In this document: piece after piece, positions 7,647 through 18,494 of the stretch
Position numbering within the stretch: the stretch's first letter is position 1
How the letters are laid out: the number at the start of each line of letters is the position of its first letter
Source: an uncultured Clostridium sp.
GTDB lineage: Bacteria > Bacillota > Clostridia > TANB77 > CAG-508
Assembly: GCA_900557195.1 (NCBI GenBank)
Contig: USRT01000001.1
Span: forward strand, 1 to 64,000
Reading direction: 5' to 3'
Length of the DNA stretch: 64,000 bases
The notes under the pieces: generated by a model
The model's input: the letters and a program-made list of their open reading frames with translations, nothing else
The model's database searches: none
Told to the model about the DNA's origin: nothing
Translations under genes and position numbers: made by a program

Positions 7647-9398
7647 CTATTCATCAATTTTTATATGAACATCTTCTAATTGTTTTTTAGATACATTAGA
7701 TGGTGCTCCCATTAATATATCTCTTGCTTTTTTATTTTTTGGAAAAGCTATTACTTCTCTTATATTTTGACTATCAGAAATTAACATTACCATTCTATCT
7801 AAACCTGGTGCAGCACCTGCATGTGGTGGTGTTCCATATTGGAACGCATTATAAAGTGCTCCAAATTTTGATTTAACATCATCTTCTGTATATCCTGCAA
7901 TTTCAAAAGCTTTAACCATTAATTCTGGATTATGATTTCTAACAGCACCTGATGCCATTTCATAACCATTACATACTAAATCATATTGATATGCTAAAAT
8001 ATCTAATGGGTTCATATTTTCTAAAGCTTCCATTCCACCTTGTGGCATAGAAAATGGATTATGATTAAAATCAATCATACCTTCATCTGATAATTCATAC
8101 ATTGGAAAGTCTACAATCCAACAGAATTTGTAAACATTTTTTTCTATTAAATCTAAACGTTTTCCAAGTTCTATTCTAACAAGTCCTGCTATTTTTTGAG
8201 CTACTTTAAATTCGTCTGCAACAAAGAAAATACTATCATTTACTTTAACACCCATGTTTTGAAGCCCAATTTTAACTTCTTCAGTTATGAATTTAGAAAT
8301 ACCTCCAGTATACTCTCCATTTTCATCTATTTTAACCCAAGCTAAGCCCTTTGCTCCCGCTTCTTCTTTTGCAAAAGTATCCATTCCATCAAAGAATTTA
8401 CGTCCTTGAGATGCTCCATTTGGAACAATTATTATTTTAACTGTTTTTCCTTTAAATGCATTAAATTCTGTATTTGCAAATAATCTAGTTCCATCTTGTA
8501 TAATTAATGGATTTCTTAAATCTGGTTTATCTATACCATATTTTTCCATTGCTTCTAAGTATGGAATACGTACAAAAGGACCTTCGTCTACTTTCCAAGT
8601 TGTGTTTTCTTTAAATACATATGGAACAACATTTTCTGCTACTTCAAAAACATCATCTTGGGTTGCAAAACTCATTTCATAATCTAATTGATAAAATTCG
8701 CCTGGCGCTCTATCTGCTCTTGGATCTTCATCTCTAAAACATGGTGCTATTTGATAATATTTATTAAATCCTGAAACCATTAACAATTGTTTAAATTGTT
8801 GTGGTGCTTGTGGAAGTGCATAAAACTCTCCTGGATGTAATCTACTTGGCACCAAAAAGTCTCTTGCTCCTTCTGGTGATGAATTAGCTAAGATTGGTGT
8901 TTGTATTTCTGTAAATCCTAATTCATCCATTTTATTTCTTAATGATTTCATTATTTTAGAACGAAGCAAAATATTATTATGTATTTTATCATTTCTTAAA
9001 TCTAAGAATCTATATTCTAATCTTAAATCTTCTCTTACAGATGAAATATCTACTTTTTCTGAATTAATTTCAAATGGAAGTACATTTTTACATTTTCCTA
9101 ACATTTCTATTTCATTTACTTCTATTTCTATTTCTCCTGTTGGAATTTTATTATTTTTATTTGTTCTTTCTACAACTTTTCCACATACAGAAATTACACA
9201 TTCTGTTACTAATTCTTCTTTAACTGTTACTGAATCTGATACAATGCCCTGAGTTATTCCAAATTCATCTCTTAAATCTATAAATTTCATTGCACCTAAA
9301 TTTCTTATTCTTTGAACCCAACCTGCAAGTTTAACAGTTTCTCCAACATTTTTAATATTTAATTCTCCACAATTATGGTCTCTATATCTATTTTTCAT
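7647..9398 (-). CDS. aspS: Aspartyl-tRNA synthetase
   Basis: This class II synthetase charges tRNA-Asp. Its 583 residues fit the bacterial type: an N-terminal OB anticodon-binding domain (residues 1-105, with WVQRIRNLG and FIDLRDEFG), motif 2 around CFRDEDPRADRAPGEFYQ (~residues 215-232), the bacterial GAD insertion (residues ~285-400), and motif 3 GAAPGLDRM near residue 545. The start is supported by AGGAG in the AAAGGAGACAAG leader. No T-box leader is visible upstream. It has no in-frame CGG; the single GCGGGA is out of frame and causes no shift. Confidence 0.95.
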   Translation of the reverse strand: MKNRYRDHNCGELNIKNVGETVKLAGWVQRIRNLGAMKFIDLRDEFGITQGIVSDSVTVKEELVTECVISVCGKVVERTNKNNKIPTGEIEIEVNEIEMLGKCKNVLPFEINSEKVDISSVREDLRLEYRFLDLRNDKIHNNILLRSKIMKSLRNKMDELGFTEIQTPILANSSPEGARDFLVPSRLHPGEFYALPQAPQQFKQLLMVSGFNKYYQIAPCFRDEDPRADRAPGEFYQLDYEMSFATQDDVFEVAENVVPYVFKENTTWKVDEGPFVRIPYLEAMEKYGIDKPDLRNPLIIQDGTRLFANTEFNAFKGKTVKIIIVPNGASQGRKFFDGMDTFAKEEAGAKGLAWVKIDENGEYTGGISKFITEEVKIGLQNMGVKVNDSIFFVADEFKVAQKIAGLVRIELGKRLDLIEKNVYKFCWIVDFPMYELSDEGMIDFNHNPFSMPQGGMEALENMNPLDILAYQYDLVCNGYEMASGAVRNHNPELMVKAFEIAGYTEDDVKSKFGALYNAFQYGTPPHAGAAPGLDRMVMLISDSQNIREVIAFPKNKKARDILMGAPSNVSKKQLEDVHIKIDE

Positions 9399-9477
9399 TC
9401 TTGTCTCCTTTTTTATTTTTTAGATAGCGATTTATACTTTTTTAATCGCTACTGCCTTTAAGTTTGTATTATTATAT

Positions 9478-9532
9478 CAAAAATCCACTAAAATTCAATG
9501 GTTTATACCATAATTTTAATGGATTTATATTT
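9478..9532 (-). terminator. Intrinsic terminator, hypothetical gene at 9.6-10.7 kb
   Basis: AAATCCACTAAAATT pairs with AATTTTAATGGATTT around a loop, and on the minus strand a T-rich tract follows. It lies between the 3' end of the hypothetical gene and the aspS start. Confidence 0.6.
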
Positions 9533-9580
9533 TTTAATATATATTTTTTTATTTATAAAATTAAATTTATCTTTATTTTA

Positions 9581-10706
9581 TTATATTGGAATATCTTCAT
9601 CTATATCTGTTGTAGTTTGTATAGTATCATTTAAATGATCTTTCCTTATTTCTTCTCGTTTATCATTATTCCTATTTATATGTTCTACTATCCATGATTT
9701 TCTTTTTACTTCTTGTTCTTTTCTTTGCTTATATTCACATAATACAGATTCTTTACTTCCTTCTTCTACGTACCTAATTGTGTCTACTCCTTTTGTAGAA
9801 TCCAGCGAAATCATTCCCATTGCTTTTTTTATTAATCTTCCTGCTAAGGTTGTATATTTTTCATCTTTTCTTTTTCTAGTCTCTATAAGTTTAGTTTTTT
9901 CTTCTTCACTTAATTTTTTCTCTTTATCTGACAGATAATCTATATTAATAGTACTACTTCCTTTGTCCGATTTATCATTGCTTAAACTTTCTATTACATC
10001 TTCTAAATTAATTTCTTTATCTGTCATTCTAAAACTTGCTACATACATATCATAATTTTGTATCTTTTTATCTTGACTTAAACCTTTGGATTTCCATCTA
10101 TCTTTTATTGCCCCAACCATACCTTTTGTCATAGTATCAGCCATAAATCTTTCAAATATTAACGAACTTTTTTTCTTAAATCTAATAGAATCAATATTAA
10201 TATATCCCATCTCATGTAGCTTTTTTAATGTACCTATATTGCAAGAATGTGTACATGTACTATATTCTTGTTTTAGTACAGTAACCTCTGTTCCATCTGC
10301 TCTTGTTACTTTTTCCCTTTTCTTATCTTGAATACATCTTTTTTCTCTATCTATTCCTAGTACAATCTGCTCTACCATAAGAGCTGTTATTCCACTTTGG
10401 GAAAACTGCATACTTTTTAACTGTTTTTTCATATTTTTAGAAATATTGGATGATTGTGACATAGTTTTTTTTGTTCCTGGAATAAATCTACCAAATGAAA
10501 CTGCTAAATCATCATATCTTCTAGCAACAATATTTTCTTCTGCATTGTATATGTGTCTAATCCCATCTAACATAGCAATTGGAGCTATTGTAGGAATCAA
10601 TGCACCTAAAGCCATATCGCCAAGAAACCATCCGTACATTTTTTATAATTTTCATAATTCTTTTTTTATCTTGATTATTAAAATATTTCTTTGTCTCTTC
10701 ATCCAT
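9581..10706 (-). CDS. Hypothetical helical protein; reading requires +1 skip at CGGA (residue 25)
   Basis: The correct start is ATG 10704-10706 (MDEETKKYF), with GAGGTG 7 bp upstream. The frame runs 24 codons to CGG at 10632-10634, then continues only if the C is skipped so that GGA is read as Gly (IIKNVGWFLGDMA). The downstream frame alone has no ribosome site, which supports this assembly. The 374-residue product has a hydrophobic segment near residues 25-45 and a long, highly charged C-terminal half (KEKKLSEEEKTK, RKEQEVKRK). There is a C-x-x-x-C in STCTHSCN near residue 155. I recognise no family. Confidence 0.75.
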
Positions 10707-10794
10707 TTATTTTCACCTCACTTAATGAAAATAATTAATATTACTCCTTTTATTATATCATTATTTTTACTTATATTCAAATTTTACCAAAAGA

Positions 10795-10852
10795 AAAAGA
10801 CGAACATAATCGTTCATCCATTTCCAAAACTTTGCTTCTTGTCCGTCTCCCT
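10795..10852 (-). terminator. Probable terminator of the foreign membrane-protein gene
   Basis: On the minus strand AGACGGACA pairs with TGTTCGTCT (one G-T pair) across a ~30-base loop and is followed by TTTTCTTTT. It is just downstream of the 10864 gene. Confidence 0.5.
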
Positions 10853-10863
10853 GTGCCTGCTTA

Positions 10864-11256
10864 TTATTCGTTACTGTTTTCGCACTGTACTTCTATGAGA
10901 TCAACATCAATCACATCTTCGCACTGTACTTCTGTGAAATCAACATCAATCACATCTTGTGCATACTCCACTTTTTGTTCTAAAACCTTCGTAATCTTCA
11001 GATTTAAAAAGCTTACGGTAGTATTCACAGCCCAAATGACTGCACAAACGATTTCACTTCCAATTGCCTCTCCCAAAATCACTGCTGTAATTATCTTTAC
11101 GATAAATAAAGCAAGTAAAATTGATGAAAGTACACTCCGCCTTTTAATATTTACAACACTGCTGAATTCCTTCTTAATCATCCAAACAGTAGTGATTGCT
11201 ATATAAACTAGCGCCAAAATTCTAGTTGCTAATCCTACACTGGTATAAACTAACAT
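10864..11256 (-). CDS. Small membrane protein of foreign composition, with tandem C-terminal repeat
   Basis: This 130-residue protein has three or four membrane helices (residues 5-25, 42-62, 65-90) and a hydrophilic tail in which a 39-bp unit occurs twice, giving DVIDVDFTEVQCE then DVIDVDLIEVQCE. Codon use (GTG, AAG, CTG, AGG) differs from the native genes. It contains an in-frame CGG (11137-11139) read as ordinary Arg: skipping the C there would destroy the frame. AGGAGG precedes the start. No family is recognised. I infer recent acquisition from a relative with normal CGG decoding. Confidence 0.7.
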   Translation of the reverse strand: MLVYTSVGLATRILALVYIAITTVWMIKKEFSSVVNIKRRSVLSSILLALFIVKIITAVILGEAIGSEIVCAVIWAVNTTVSFLNLKITKVLEQKVEYAQDVIDVDFTEVQCEDVIDVDLIEVQCENSNE

Positions 11257-11441
11257 AGTAATACCTCCTAAAGAGTTTTTTCAAGAAAGCAAGTCTTGTG
11301 CTCACTTAATTAGTGAACTATAAACAACAGGGTATTGAATATACTATATCATATTTTAACATAAAAATCAAATTTAACTAATTTGTATTTTTACTTGTAT
11401 CTATTTCCAAAATAAATTCATCTATTATTTTAAAATAAAAT

Positions 11442-12011
11442 TTATATATATTCTTTTATAATATCATATAACTTATGTGTTGGTAAACCAATAGCAGTAG
11501 TATGATTTCCAACTATTTTCTCTATAAATACACAAAAACTAGTCTGAACAGCAAATGCTCCTGCTTTATCTAATGGTTTACCAATTTTAATCCAATTATC
11601 GATTTCATCGTCACTCATATCTTTTATATAAATATCTACAATATCGTAATCTATATATTCTTTATATAATTCTCCTGCTTGTACTAAAACAGCTAAACTA
11701 GTAATTGCTTGCACTTTTGAATTTTTAAGTTCTTTTAACATTCTTTTTGCATCTTCATTATCTACTGGCTTTTCATATATCTTTCCATCCTTTAAAACCA
11801 TTGTATCTGAACCAATTACAATTCTATCTCCACTTGTCTGTTCAAATACTGTTTTTGATTTTATATATGCAAGTCTCTTAGATTGTTCTTCTATAGTTAA
11901 ACCTTCTTCAAAAGTTTCATCTGCATTGCTAACAATTACTTCATATTCTAATCCCATTAAATCTAATAACTCTTTTCTTCTTGGTGATTGTGATGCAAGT
12001 ATTATATTCAT
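11442..12011 (-). CDS. maf: Maf-like nucleotide pyrophosphatase
   Basis: Maf proteins hydrolyse dTTP/UTP and modified nucleotides to monophosphates and affect septum formation. The 189-residue length is standard. Signatures seen: LASQSPRRKELL at residues 5-16, SNADETFEEG near residue 33, the GSDTMV stretch with its active-site Asp near residue 68, and KAGAFAVQ near residue 150. The N-terminal ATG has GGAGAGATATATAA upstream. The gene sits between a foreign membrane gene and a NUDIX hydrolase. It has no in-frame CGG. Confidence 0.93.
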   Translation of the reverse strand: MNIILASQSPRRKELLDLMGLEYEVIVSNADETFEEGLTIEEQSKRLAYIKSKTVFEQTSGDRIVIGSDTMVLKDGKIYEKPVDNEDAKRMLKELKNSKVQAITSLAVLVQAGELYKEYIDYDIVDIYIKDMSDDEIDNWIKIGKPLDKAGAFAVQTSFCVFIEKIVGNHTTAIGLPTHKLYDIIKEYI

Positions 12012-12118
12012 TTATATATCTCTCCTTATATAACATATTTAGCTTTCCATTAAAGTAACTACCTACAAACCCTATTGACACTCTTAATTATTTAATCAAA
12101 CTATCATATATTTCCAAA

Positions 12119-12682
12119 CTACAATTCAATATTTTTTAACTTATTATTTAATTTATTATAAATTGGAATCATTTGTTCTTCGTGTATATTTTTTACTACA
12201 TCTCCAATATTTATCCACTGTACTCCACTATTTTCATCTTCTTTTATTCTTATCACATCTTTTTCATCCGCTTCTAGTAAAAAACAACAATCTAAATGTA
12301 AATGAGTAGCAACACGCTTTCCTCTCTTTTCATGTGCATTTACTCCTAGAATTTCTAAACTATAAATCCCATCACTCAATACCTTAAAATTTTTAATTCC
12401 AGTTTCTTCTTCAGCTTCTTTCAATGCTACTTTTAATAAATCTTCTTCTCCATCACTATGTCCACCAGTCCATGCCCAAGATTTATATATATTGTGATAT
12501 ATCATTAATACTTTTGTTCTATCTTTATTAACAATCCAATTTGAAGCTGTAAAATGAGCAAACTCGTTATCTCTTACTAACAAATTATCAAAAGTGTCCA
12601 TATATTTTAGAATTACTTCTTTATCTTTTGCTTCTACTTCATCATATGGTACATATTTTTCTATTTCTTCTCTTAAATTCAT
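12119..12682 (-). CDS. NUDIX hydrolase
   Basis: A 187-residue NUDIX protein. The Nudix box is complete: GGHSDGEEDLLKVALKEAEEETGI, residues ~73-96, matching GX5EX7REUXEEXGU except that Ala-Glu-Glu replaces Arg-Glu. The N-terminal part holds FTASNWIVN, typical of a group that pairs with IPP-isomerase-like NUDIX genes. Substrate unknown; candidates are nucleoside diphosphate derivatives. GGGATATAC lies upstream of the ATG. It lies just downstream of a second NUDIX gene on the same strand with a gap of about 45 bp, so the two are probably co-transcribed. Confidence 0.85.
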   Translation of the reverse strand: MNLREEIEKYVPYDEVEAKDKEVILKYMDTFDNLLVRDNEFAHFTASNWIVNKDRTKVLMIYHNIYKSWAWTGGHSDGEEDLLKVALKEAEEETGIKNFKVLSDGIYSLEILGVNAHEKRGKRVATHLHLDCCFLLEADEKDVIRIKEDENSGVQWINIGDVVKNIHEEQMIPIYNKLNNKLKNIEL

Positions 12683-12726
12683 TGTATATCCCTCACTAAA
12701 TTCTATTTTTTATAAAATAATATCTA

Positions 12727-13264
12727 TTATAAATTATGTAACTCTAATAATCTTGTTTTAAATAATCTTACAACCAAATCCTTATATTCTTTATTAAATG
12801 GTACAAACTCATTTGAATAAAATAACTCTACAAAATCTTCATATTTTAGATATTTAACATCTGAAACTTCATCTTCTTGAAGCTTCATTTCTTCAATCTT
12901 TAAATCTTCTTTTACAAAATATATTTGAGCAATTTCCCATCCCTCTTGATAAACAAATTCTTGAATAAACTCAAACTTTTCTTTTGGTAATTTAATTCCT
13001 AGTTCCTCTTCCATTTCTCTTACACATGCATCAATACTACTTTCACCCGCATGAACATGTCCGTGCACATGGCATATCCCACAAATCTGGATAATTCTTT
13101 TTACAGCTTGCTCTTTTTTGTAACAATATTTCTCCTTTAGTATTAATTATCCAAATCCAAACTGGTTTATGATATACCCCTGGATTTTTCTTATGGCAAA
13201 ATGACTTTTCTTTTATTCCGAGATAATTCCCTTCACGATCATATGTATCAAATATTTCTTCCAT
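12727..13264 (-). CDS. NUDIX hydrolase (Idi-like); +1 skip at CGGA (residue 68)
   Basis: Read from ATG 13262-13264 (MEEIFDTYD; AAAGGG lies 9 bp upstream), the frame meets CGG at 13061-13063. Skipping the C gives WDMPCAGHVHAGESS, which joins straight to the Nudix box (GESSIDACVREMEEELGI), where families of this type have a conserved Gly-His. Without the skip the protein ends after a few residues. The restored protein has 178 residues. The N-terminal ..PVWIWIINTKGEILLQKRA strand is typical of the isopentenyl-diphosphate-isomerase-like NUDIX branch. Its exact substrate is unknown. Confidence 0.88.
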
Positions 13265-13307
13265 TGTATTCATCCCTTTCTTTTTCATATCATATAGTAA
13301 CATAAAA

Positions 13308-13356
13308 AAATTTCCGAATCAACTATTTATCTAAATAGTAATTCGGAAATTTTTAT
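13308..13356. terminator. Intrinsic terminator
   Basis: AAATTTCCGAATCAACTA-type arm (from 13308) pairs with TAGTAATTCGGAAATTT. It separates the TrmH gene (leftward, stop at 13431) from the NUDIX pair. Confidence 0.75.
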
Positions 13357-13430
13357 ATTTTACTTCTTTGTTTAGTACCTAAATGTATAGTCTTATCATT
13401 TTTTAGTTCTTTCCTCTTGATAGAATCTTA

Positions 13431-14234
13431 TTATTTAGAACTATCTCCTTTAACTACACCTCTTACATATTCATAAATCATAATTCCTGCAGCTACAGAT
13501 GCATTTAAACTCTCTGTTTTGCCAAGCATAGGGATTTTAACTTTATAATCTGCTAATCCTTTAACAGCTTTAGACACACCATTTGCTTCATTTCCAATAA
13601 CTATAACCTTTTTCTTATAATTTATATCATATACACTATTTTTTGTATCTAGTGCAGTAACAACAGTTTCATATCCATTTTGTTTTAAGTTTTGCAAACT
13701 TTCTACTAAATTTTTACTCTCTATAATATTAACTCTGAAAATTGCTCCCATTGTTGATCTTACAACTTTTGGATTATATACATCTGCTGTATCTTTTGAT
13801 ACAACAACCTGTTTTAAATTAGCACTATCTATAGTCCTTAAAATTGTACCTAAATTTCCTGGATCTTGCAATCCATCAAGCACAACTATTATATCTTCTG
13901 AATAATTCATTTTATCACTATGATTATTTTTTTCAAGTACTGCCAAAATTCCTTGTGGATTAGAAACATCTGTTATAAATCCAAATACTTTCTCACTTAC
14001 ATAAGTACAGTCATATTTTGCAACTTCATATAAAGTTTTTTGATCTATGCTTTCATCATTTATACAGTCTTCGCAAATCACAATAGACTTTATATTTTGA
14101 TTTTCTTCTATTGCTTCTTTTACTAATTTAATACCTTCAATTATATAGCAATTTTCTTCATCTCTATACTTTTTATCTTTTAATTTTTTTATCTTTTTAA
14201 TAAAATCATTTTCTTTACTTGTTATTACTTGCAT
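13431..14234 (-). CDS. TrmH/SpoU-family RNA 2'-O-methyltransferase
   Basis: This SPOUT-fold enzyme transfers methyl from SAM to a ribose 2'-OH of rRNA or tRNA. The 267 residues start with the SpoU substrate-binding domain (SKENDFIKKIKKL). The three SPOUT motifs follow: LDGLQDPGNLGTILRT (~residues 113-128), VVIGNEANGVS near residue 210, and the knotted loop IPMLGKTESLNASVAAGI near residue 235. It resembles RlmB/TsnR-like proteins of the rlmH group; the exact target base cannot be assigned. It lies directly downstream of mfd with a 56-bp gap. Confidence 0.9.
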   Translation of the reverse strand: MQVITSKENDFIKKIKKLKDKKYRDEENCYIIEGIKLVKEAIEENQNIKSIVICEDCINDESIDQKTLYEVAKYDCTYVSEKVFGFITDVSNPQGILAVLEKNNHSDKMNYSEDIIVVLDGLQDPGNLGTILRTIDSANLKQVVVSKDTADVYNPKVVRSTMGAIFRVNIIESKNLVESLQNLKQNGYETVVTALDTKNSVYDINYKKKVIVIGNEANGVSKAVKGLADYKVKIPMLGKTESLNASVAAGIMIYEYVRGVVKGDSSK

Positions 14235-14290
14235 ACATACTCCTTTTTACATATATTATTCACTTTTTTATTCATTTACATTCATATTTT

Positions 14291-17200
14291 TTAGTTAGTA
14301 GTAGTTTTACTTAAGCACTTCCTTAAAAATTCTTTAACTTTCTCTATAATTTTTTCCTCTGAAGTTGTATTTAAGCTTAATGTAATATATGGTTCCCTTC
14401 CAGGAGAAAACTTTATTGAATTTCTATACTCTTTTATTAATGAATCTATAATTTCCATATTAAAACTTTCTATATCAAAATAGAAAACTGCAGTATCTTT
14501 TCTTTGTACAATTTTTAAAATATTTGATTCTTTACATAGTCTCTTTATTCTAGCAACTTCTATTAAATTTTCTACTTCTTTTGGCATAGTTCCATATCTA
14601 TCTATTATTTCATCTGTTACTTCTATCAAGTCATCTTCATTTTCGCTAATTGCAATATCCTGATATATCTCAATCTTCTGACTACTATTTTCAATATATT
14701 CATCTGGAATAAAGCTAGAAATATTCATATCTATTTGAACATCTTTTTCTTCTTCTATTTTTACACCTTGCATTTCTTTTACCACTTCATCTAATAATTT
14801 GCAATATGTATCATAACCAACTTGTTCCATATGGCCATGTTGTATCTCTCCGAAGCAAACTTCCTGCCCCTCTAATTTCTAAGTCTCTCATCGCAATTCT
14901 AAATCCAGACCCAAACTCTGTAAATTCCTTAATTGCTTTTAATCTTTTATCTGCAACCTCTGTTAAAAGCTTATCACGTCTATAAGTAATATATGCATAT
15001 GCTTGTTTATCGCCTCTACCAACTCTTCCTCTTATTTGATAAAGTTGTGCCAAACCTAATCTATCCGCATTTTCCACAATAATTGTATTTGCATTAGGTA
15101 TATCAATTCCAGATTCTAATATTGTAGTACAAATTAATACATTTACTTCTTTGTTTATAAATCTCATCATTATATCGTCAAGCTGCTTACCTGTCATTTT
15201 ACCATGTGCATATGCAACTTTAGATTCTGGTACTAGCTCTGAAATAAAACCAGCCTTTTTCTCTATTCCTTCTACATTATTAAACAAATAGAAAACCTGA
15301 CCATCCCTTTCAAGTTCCTTTGTAATAGCCTCTTTTATTATTTCATCATCATATTCTAATACATATGTTTGAACAGGTCTTCTATTATGTGGTGGTTCAT
15401 ATATAACAGACATATCTCTCACACCAACAATTGACATATGAAGTGTTCTAGGTATTGGAGTTGCAGTCATTGTAAGCACATCAACACTATTTTTTAATCC
15501 CTTTATTTTTTCTTTATCTTTTACACCAAAACGATGCTCTTCATCTATTATTAATAAGCCTAAATCTTTAAACTCTACATCTTTACTAAGAATTCTGTGT
15601 GTACCAACCACACAATCCACTTCACCAAGTTTTAATTTCTTTATGACTTCATCTTGTTCTTTTTTAGTTCTAAAGCGATTTAATAGCTCAACATTAATAG
15701 CAAACCCTTCCATTCTAGCTTTAAACTCTTCATATTGTTGATTAGCAAGAACTGTAGTAGGAACCAAATATGCAACTTGTTTTTGATCCATTATAGCCTT
15801 AAAAGCAGCTCTTATTGCTACTTCCGTTTTTCCATATCCAACATCTCCGGCAAAGAAGTCTATCCATTGGCTTTTCATTTTCCATATCTTTTTTAGTTTC
15901 TTCAATACATCTTAATTGGTCATCTGTTTCAGAATATGGAAAACTATCTTCAAACTGCTTTTGCCATTCGGTATCTTTTGAAAAAGCATATCCTTTTACT
16001 TTTTGTCTTTTTGCATATAATTCTATCAATTCTCTTGCTACTTCTCTTAAATTAGATTTGACCTTTGTTTTTGTACTATCCCATTCTTTTCCACCAAGTT
16101 TATTAAGTCTTGGCGCTACTTCTCCACCACCAATATACTTTCTAACTGTATCTAAATTATTAGTAGGAACATACAATACATCCTCATTTTTATATTTTAT
16201 CTTTATATAGTCTTTTGTTACGCTATCAGCTTTAATTGTATTCACACCAATAAACTGCCCAATTCCATGGAATTTATGAACAACAAAATCTCCTATTCTT
16301 AAATCTGCAAATACAACTTTCTCTCCTTCTCTAAAAGCCTGACTTTGTTTTCTTTTCTTATGTTCATTATTAAAAAATTCTTCACTACTAATAACTAACA
16401 AATCTAAATCATAACACTCAAATCCAGCTGTGAGTGACCCTTTTGTTACCAAACAGACTCCCTCTTTTAGGTTATTTACCTCTGGTTTTTCATTATACAT
16501 GTGAGGAATATCATATTCTGCAAGTAAAAGAGACATTTTTCTTGCACTATTTTCATTTCCACCCAATAACGCAATTTTCTTTTTATTATCTATAGCAGAT
16601 TTTAATTCATCTATAAGCATACTTGTTTCACTTTTAAAGAAATTAACTTCTCTATAATGAAAATGGTATTCTCTTTCAATATTCTTTCTATTTGATATAT
16701 CTTGTTTTTCTAAATATATAAGTTTATCCCATTTAATATTTTCTTGATACTTGCTTATATTTTTTATAGAATCTGGTACAACTTTATTTTTTTCTATTAA
16801 GCTATTTACTAAATTCTTGTTATCTTCTACTATGTTTTCCATTCTTTTAGAAATTTTAGAATCTTCATCTAAAAATATAATTGTATCTTCTGGTAAGAAA
16901 TCTAAGAAATTATTCTTTTCTGAATAGAAAGAATTAAAATATTTATCAATTTTACTAAAATAATTTCCTTCTCTAATTTCTTCTATATCTAAATTAACAA
17001 TCTCTTGTATATCTGTATTTGTTATAGATTCATCTAATATATTATTTGTAACTTCTTCTAAAGATTTTTCTAATATAAACTCATGAGCAGGATATATACA
17101 TGCACAATCTAAATTTTGGATAGATCTTTGAGATGAAAGTTTAAAAGTTCTTATAGAATCTACTTCATCACCCCAGAATTCTATTCTAATTCCTTCTATT

Positions 17201-17748
17201 TCCGAAATAGCAACATCTATAATTCCACCTCTAACACTAAAGCTACCTCTAGATTCTACAAGATCTACCCTTTCATATCCAAGTTCTACTAATTTATTTT
17301 TAAGTTTTTCTAAAGAATATTCTACACCTAAATTTAAATTTATAATATTTTTATATAAAGATTTTTTAGAAATCATATTTTGCATTATAGCTTCTATTGT
17401 TGTTACAACTATATTTACATTTCCAGTTTGAATACTATTTAAAACCTCTATTCTCTCATATGGCAAATCTTTGCTTTCGCATGTGAAATCATATGTAACA
17501 ATCTCCCTTTTAGGAAAAAACTTCACATTATCTTCAAAGAAATTTAAATCATTTATAATTTTTTTAGCCTGTAATTCATTATATGTAATAATACATACAG
17601 GCTTATCAGAAAATTCATTTGTTGCACATGCAATTTGAACCTTTGATGAGTCAGTTAGACCCGATAACAATACCGGGCCTTTATTAATTCCTTTTAAATA
17701 TGATGCAAATAAAGGTAAATTTCCTAAATCGCGCAATAAAAAATTCAT
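14291..17748 (-). CDS. mfd: Transcription-repair coupling factor Mfd; +1 skips at two CGGA sites
   Basis: Mfd removes RNA polymerase stalled at lesions and recruits UvrA. Skipping C at CGG 15847-15849 (residue 634) and CGG 14850-14852 (residue 966) gives one 1151-residue protein, the normal length. The first site lies inside the Walker A motif, giving LLCGDVGYGKTEVA; the second restores the invariant LLGEIQHGHMEQVGYD. Other landmarks are the N-terminal UvrB-like module, the CarD-type RNAP-interaction domain (DFVVHKFHGIGQF, ~residue 490), DEEH box, and TRG motif region (RIAMRDLEIRGAGSLL). A standard reading would give three useless fragments of an important repair enzyme. Confidence 0.95.
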
Positions 17749-17753
17749 TTTAC

Positions 17754-18005
17754 TTAAACCTCTTTTTTATATTTTTCTAAGGCTCTAGCAATTTGATCTG
17801 GACAAGAAGTTCCTTTATATCCACAAGGAATACCTTTTAATCTTTTTATAACTTCATCAATATTTTGTCCTTCTAGCATTTTACTAAGCCCTACTGTATT
17901 TCCAGCACAACCACCAATTATTTTTAGTGATTTTATTATATTATTTTCTATATTAAATATCATCTTCTGAGAACATACACCCTCTGGTATATATACATAT
18001 TCCAT
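17754..18005 (-). CDS. TSCPD-domain protein (TIGR03905 type)
   Basis: An 83-residue protein with the small TSCPD domain found at the C-terminus of some ribonucleotide reductases and as stand-alone proteins: CSQKMIFNI, GGCAGNTVGLSKMLEG and the TSCPDQIARAL motif near the end. Cysteines at ~9, 32, 61 and 67 probably bind metal. I prefer the ATG at 18003-18005 over the upstream GTG, because AGAAAGTGG then serves as ribosome site. It ends 5 bp before the mfd start, so it heads that operon. Confidence 0.85.
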   Translation of the reverse strand: MEYVYIPEGVCSQKMIFNIENNIIKSLKIIGGCAGNTVGLSKMLEGQNIDEVIKRLKGIPCGYKGTSCPDQIARALEKYKKEV

Positions 18006-18253
18006 TATTACCACTTTCTTTCATATATTTTAATCTTCATAAAATTTAGCACACATTTCATCTATATTTAAATTTTACCCTAATATTGCTATTTCAGAGA
18101 GGCCACATATATCTAAATTTCACCCTAACATTATATATGAATTTTACATAACTTTCAATACTATAATCATATTTTTAAAACCAATATAATATGATTATAT
18201 AAATTGTATTTTGCTAAAGAATGAGACTGTTTGAATATAATTACCCATAGTCC

Positions 18254-18419
18254 GGTTCTCAGAAATAGCTAATATATATTTTAAAAATTCCGTTCTCTAA
18301 GGCGCTTTAGTTTAGCACAGATTCAAATTGTAGAGACACACTATAAACAGAGGCAAAGATAACAACTCAGGGGTCGAAGCTCCATTTTTTAAAATATATA
18401 TTAGCTATTTCTGAGAACC
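18254..18419. repeat. Long palindromic element with perfect 34-bp arms
   Basis: The arm 18254-18287 (GGTTCTCAGAAATAGC...) is the exact reverse complement of 18386-18419. The ~98-bp core includes AGGCGCTTTAG and GGGGTCGAAGCTCC and has no ORF. It differs in sequence from the 2.7-kb and 21.2-kb elements but has the same design. The rest of 18006-18494 is AT-rich and includes two loose copies of TAAATTTYACCCTAAYATT at 18068 and 18114. Confidence 0.8.
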
Positions 18420-18494
18420 TACTTTGAGGAAAATTTTAGATAGTAGCTTTTATATTTTATTAATAATGTAAGAAAGGATACTTAGATAAATTTT

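Noticed and set aside
9399..9477. T-box leader before aspS
   Set aside because: No specifier hairpin or GGTGGNACCGCG-type antiterminator sequence is seen.
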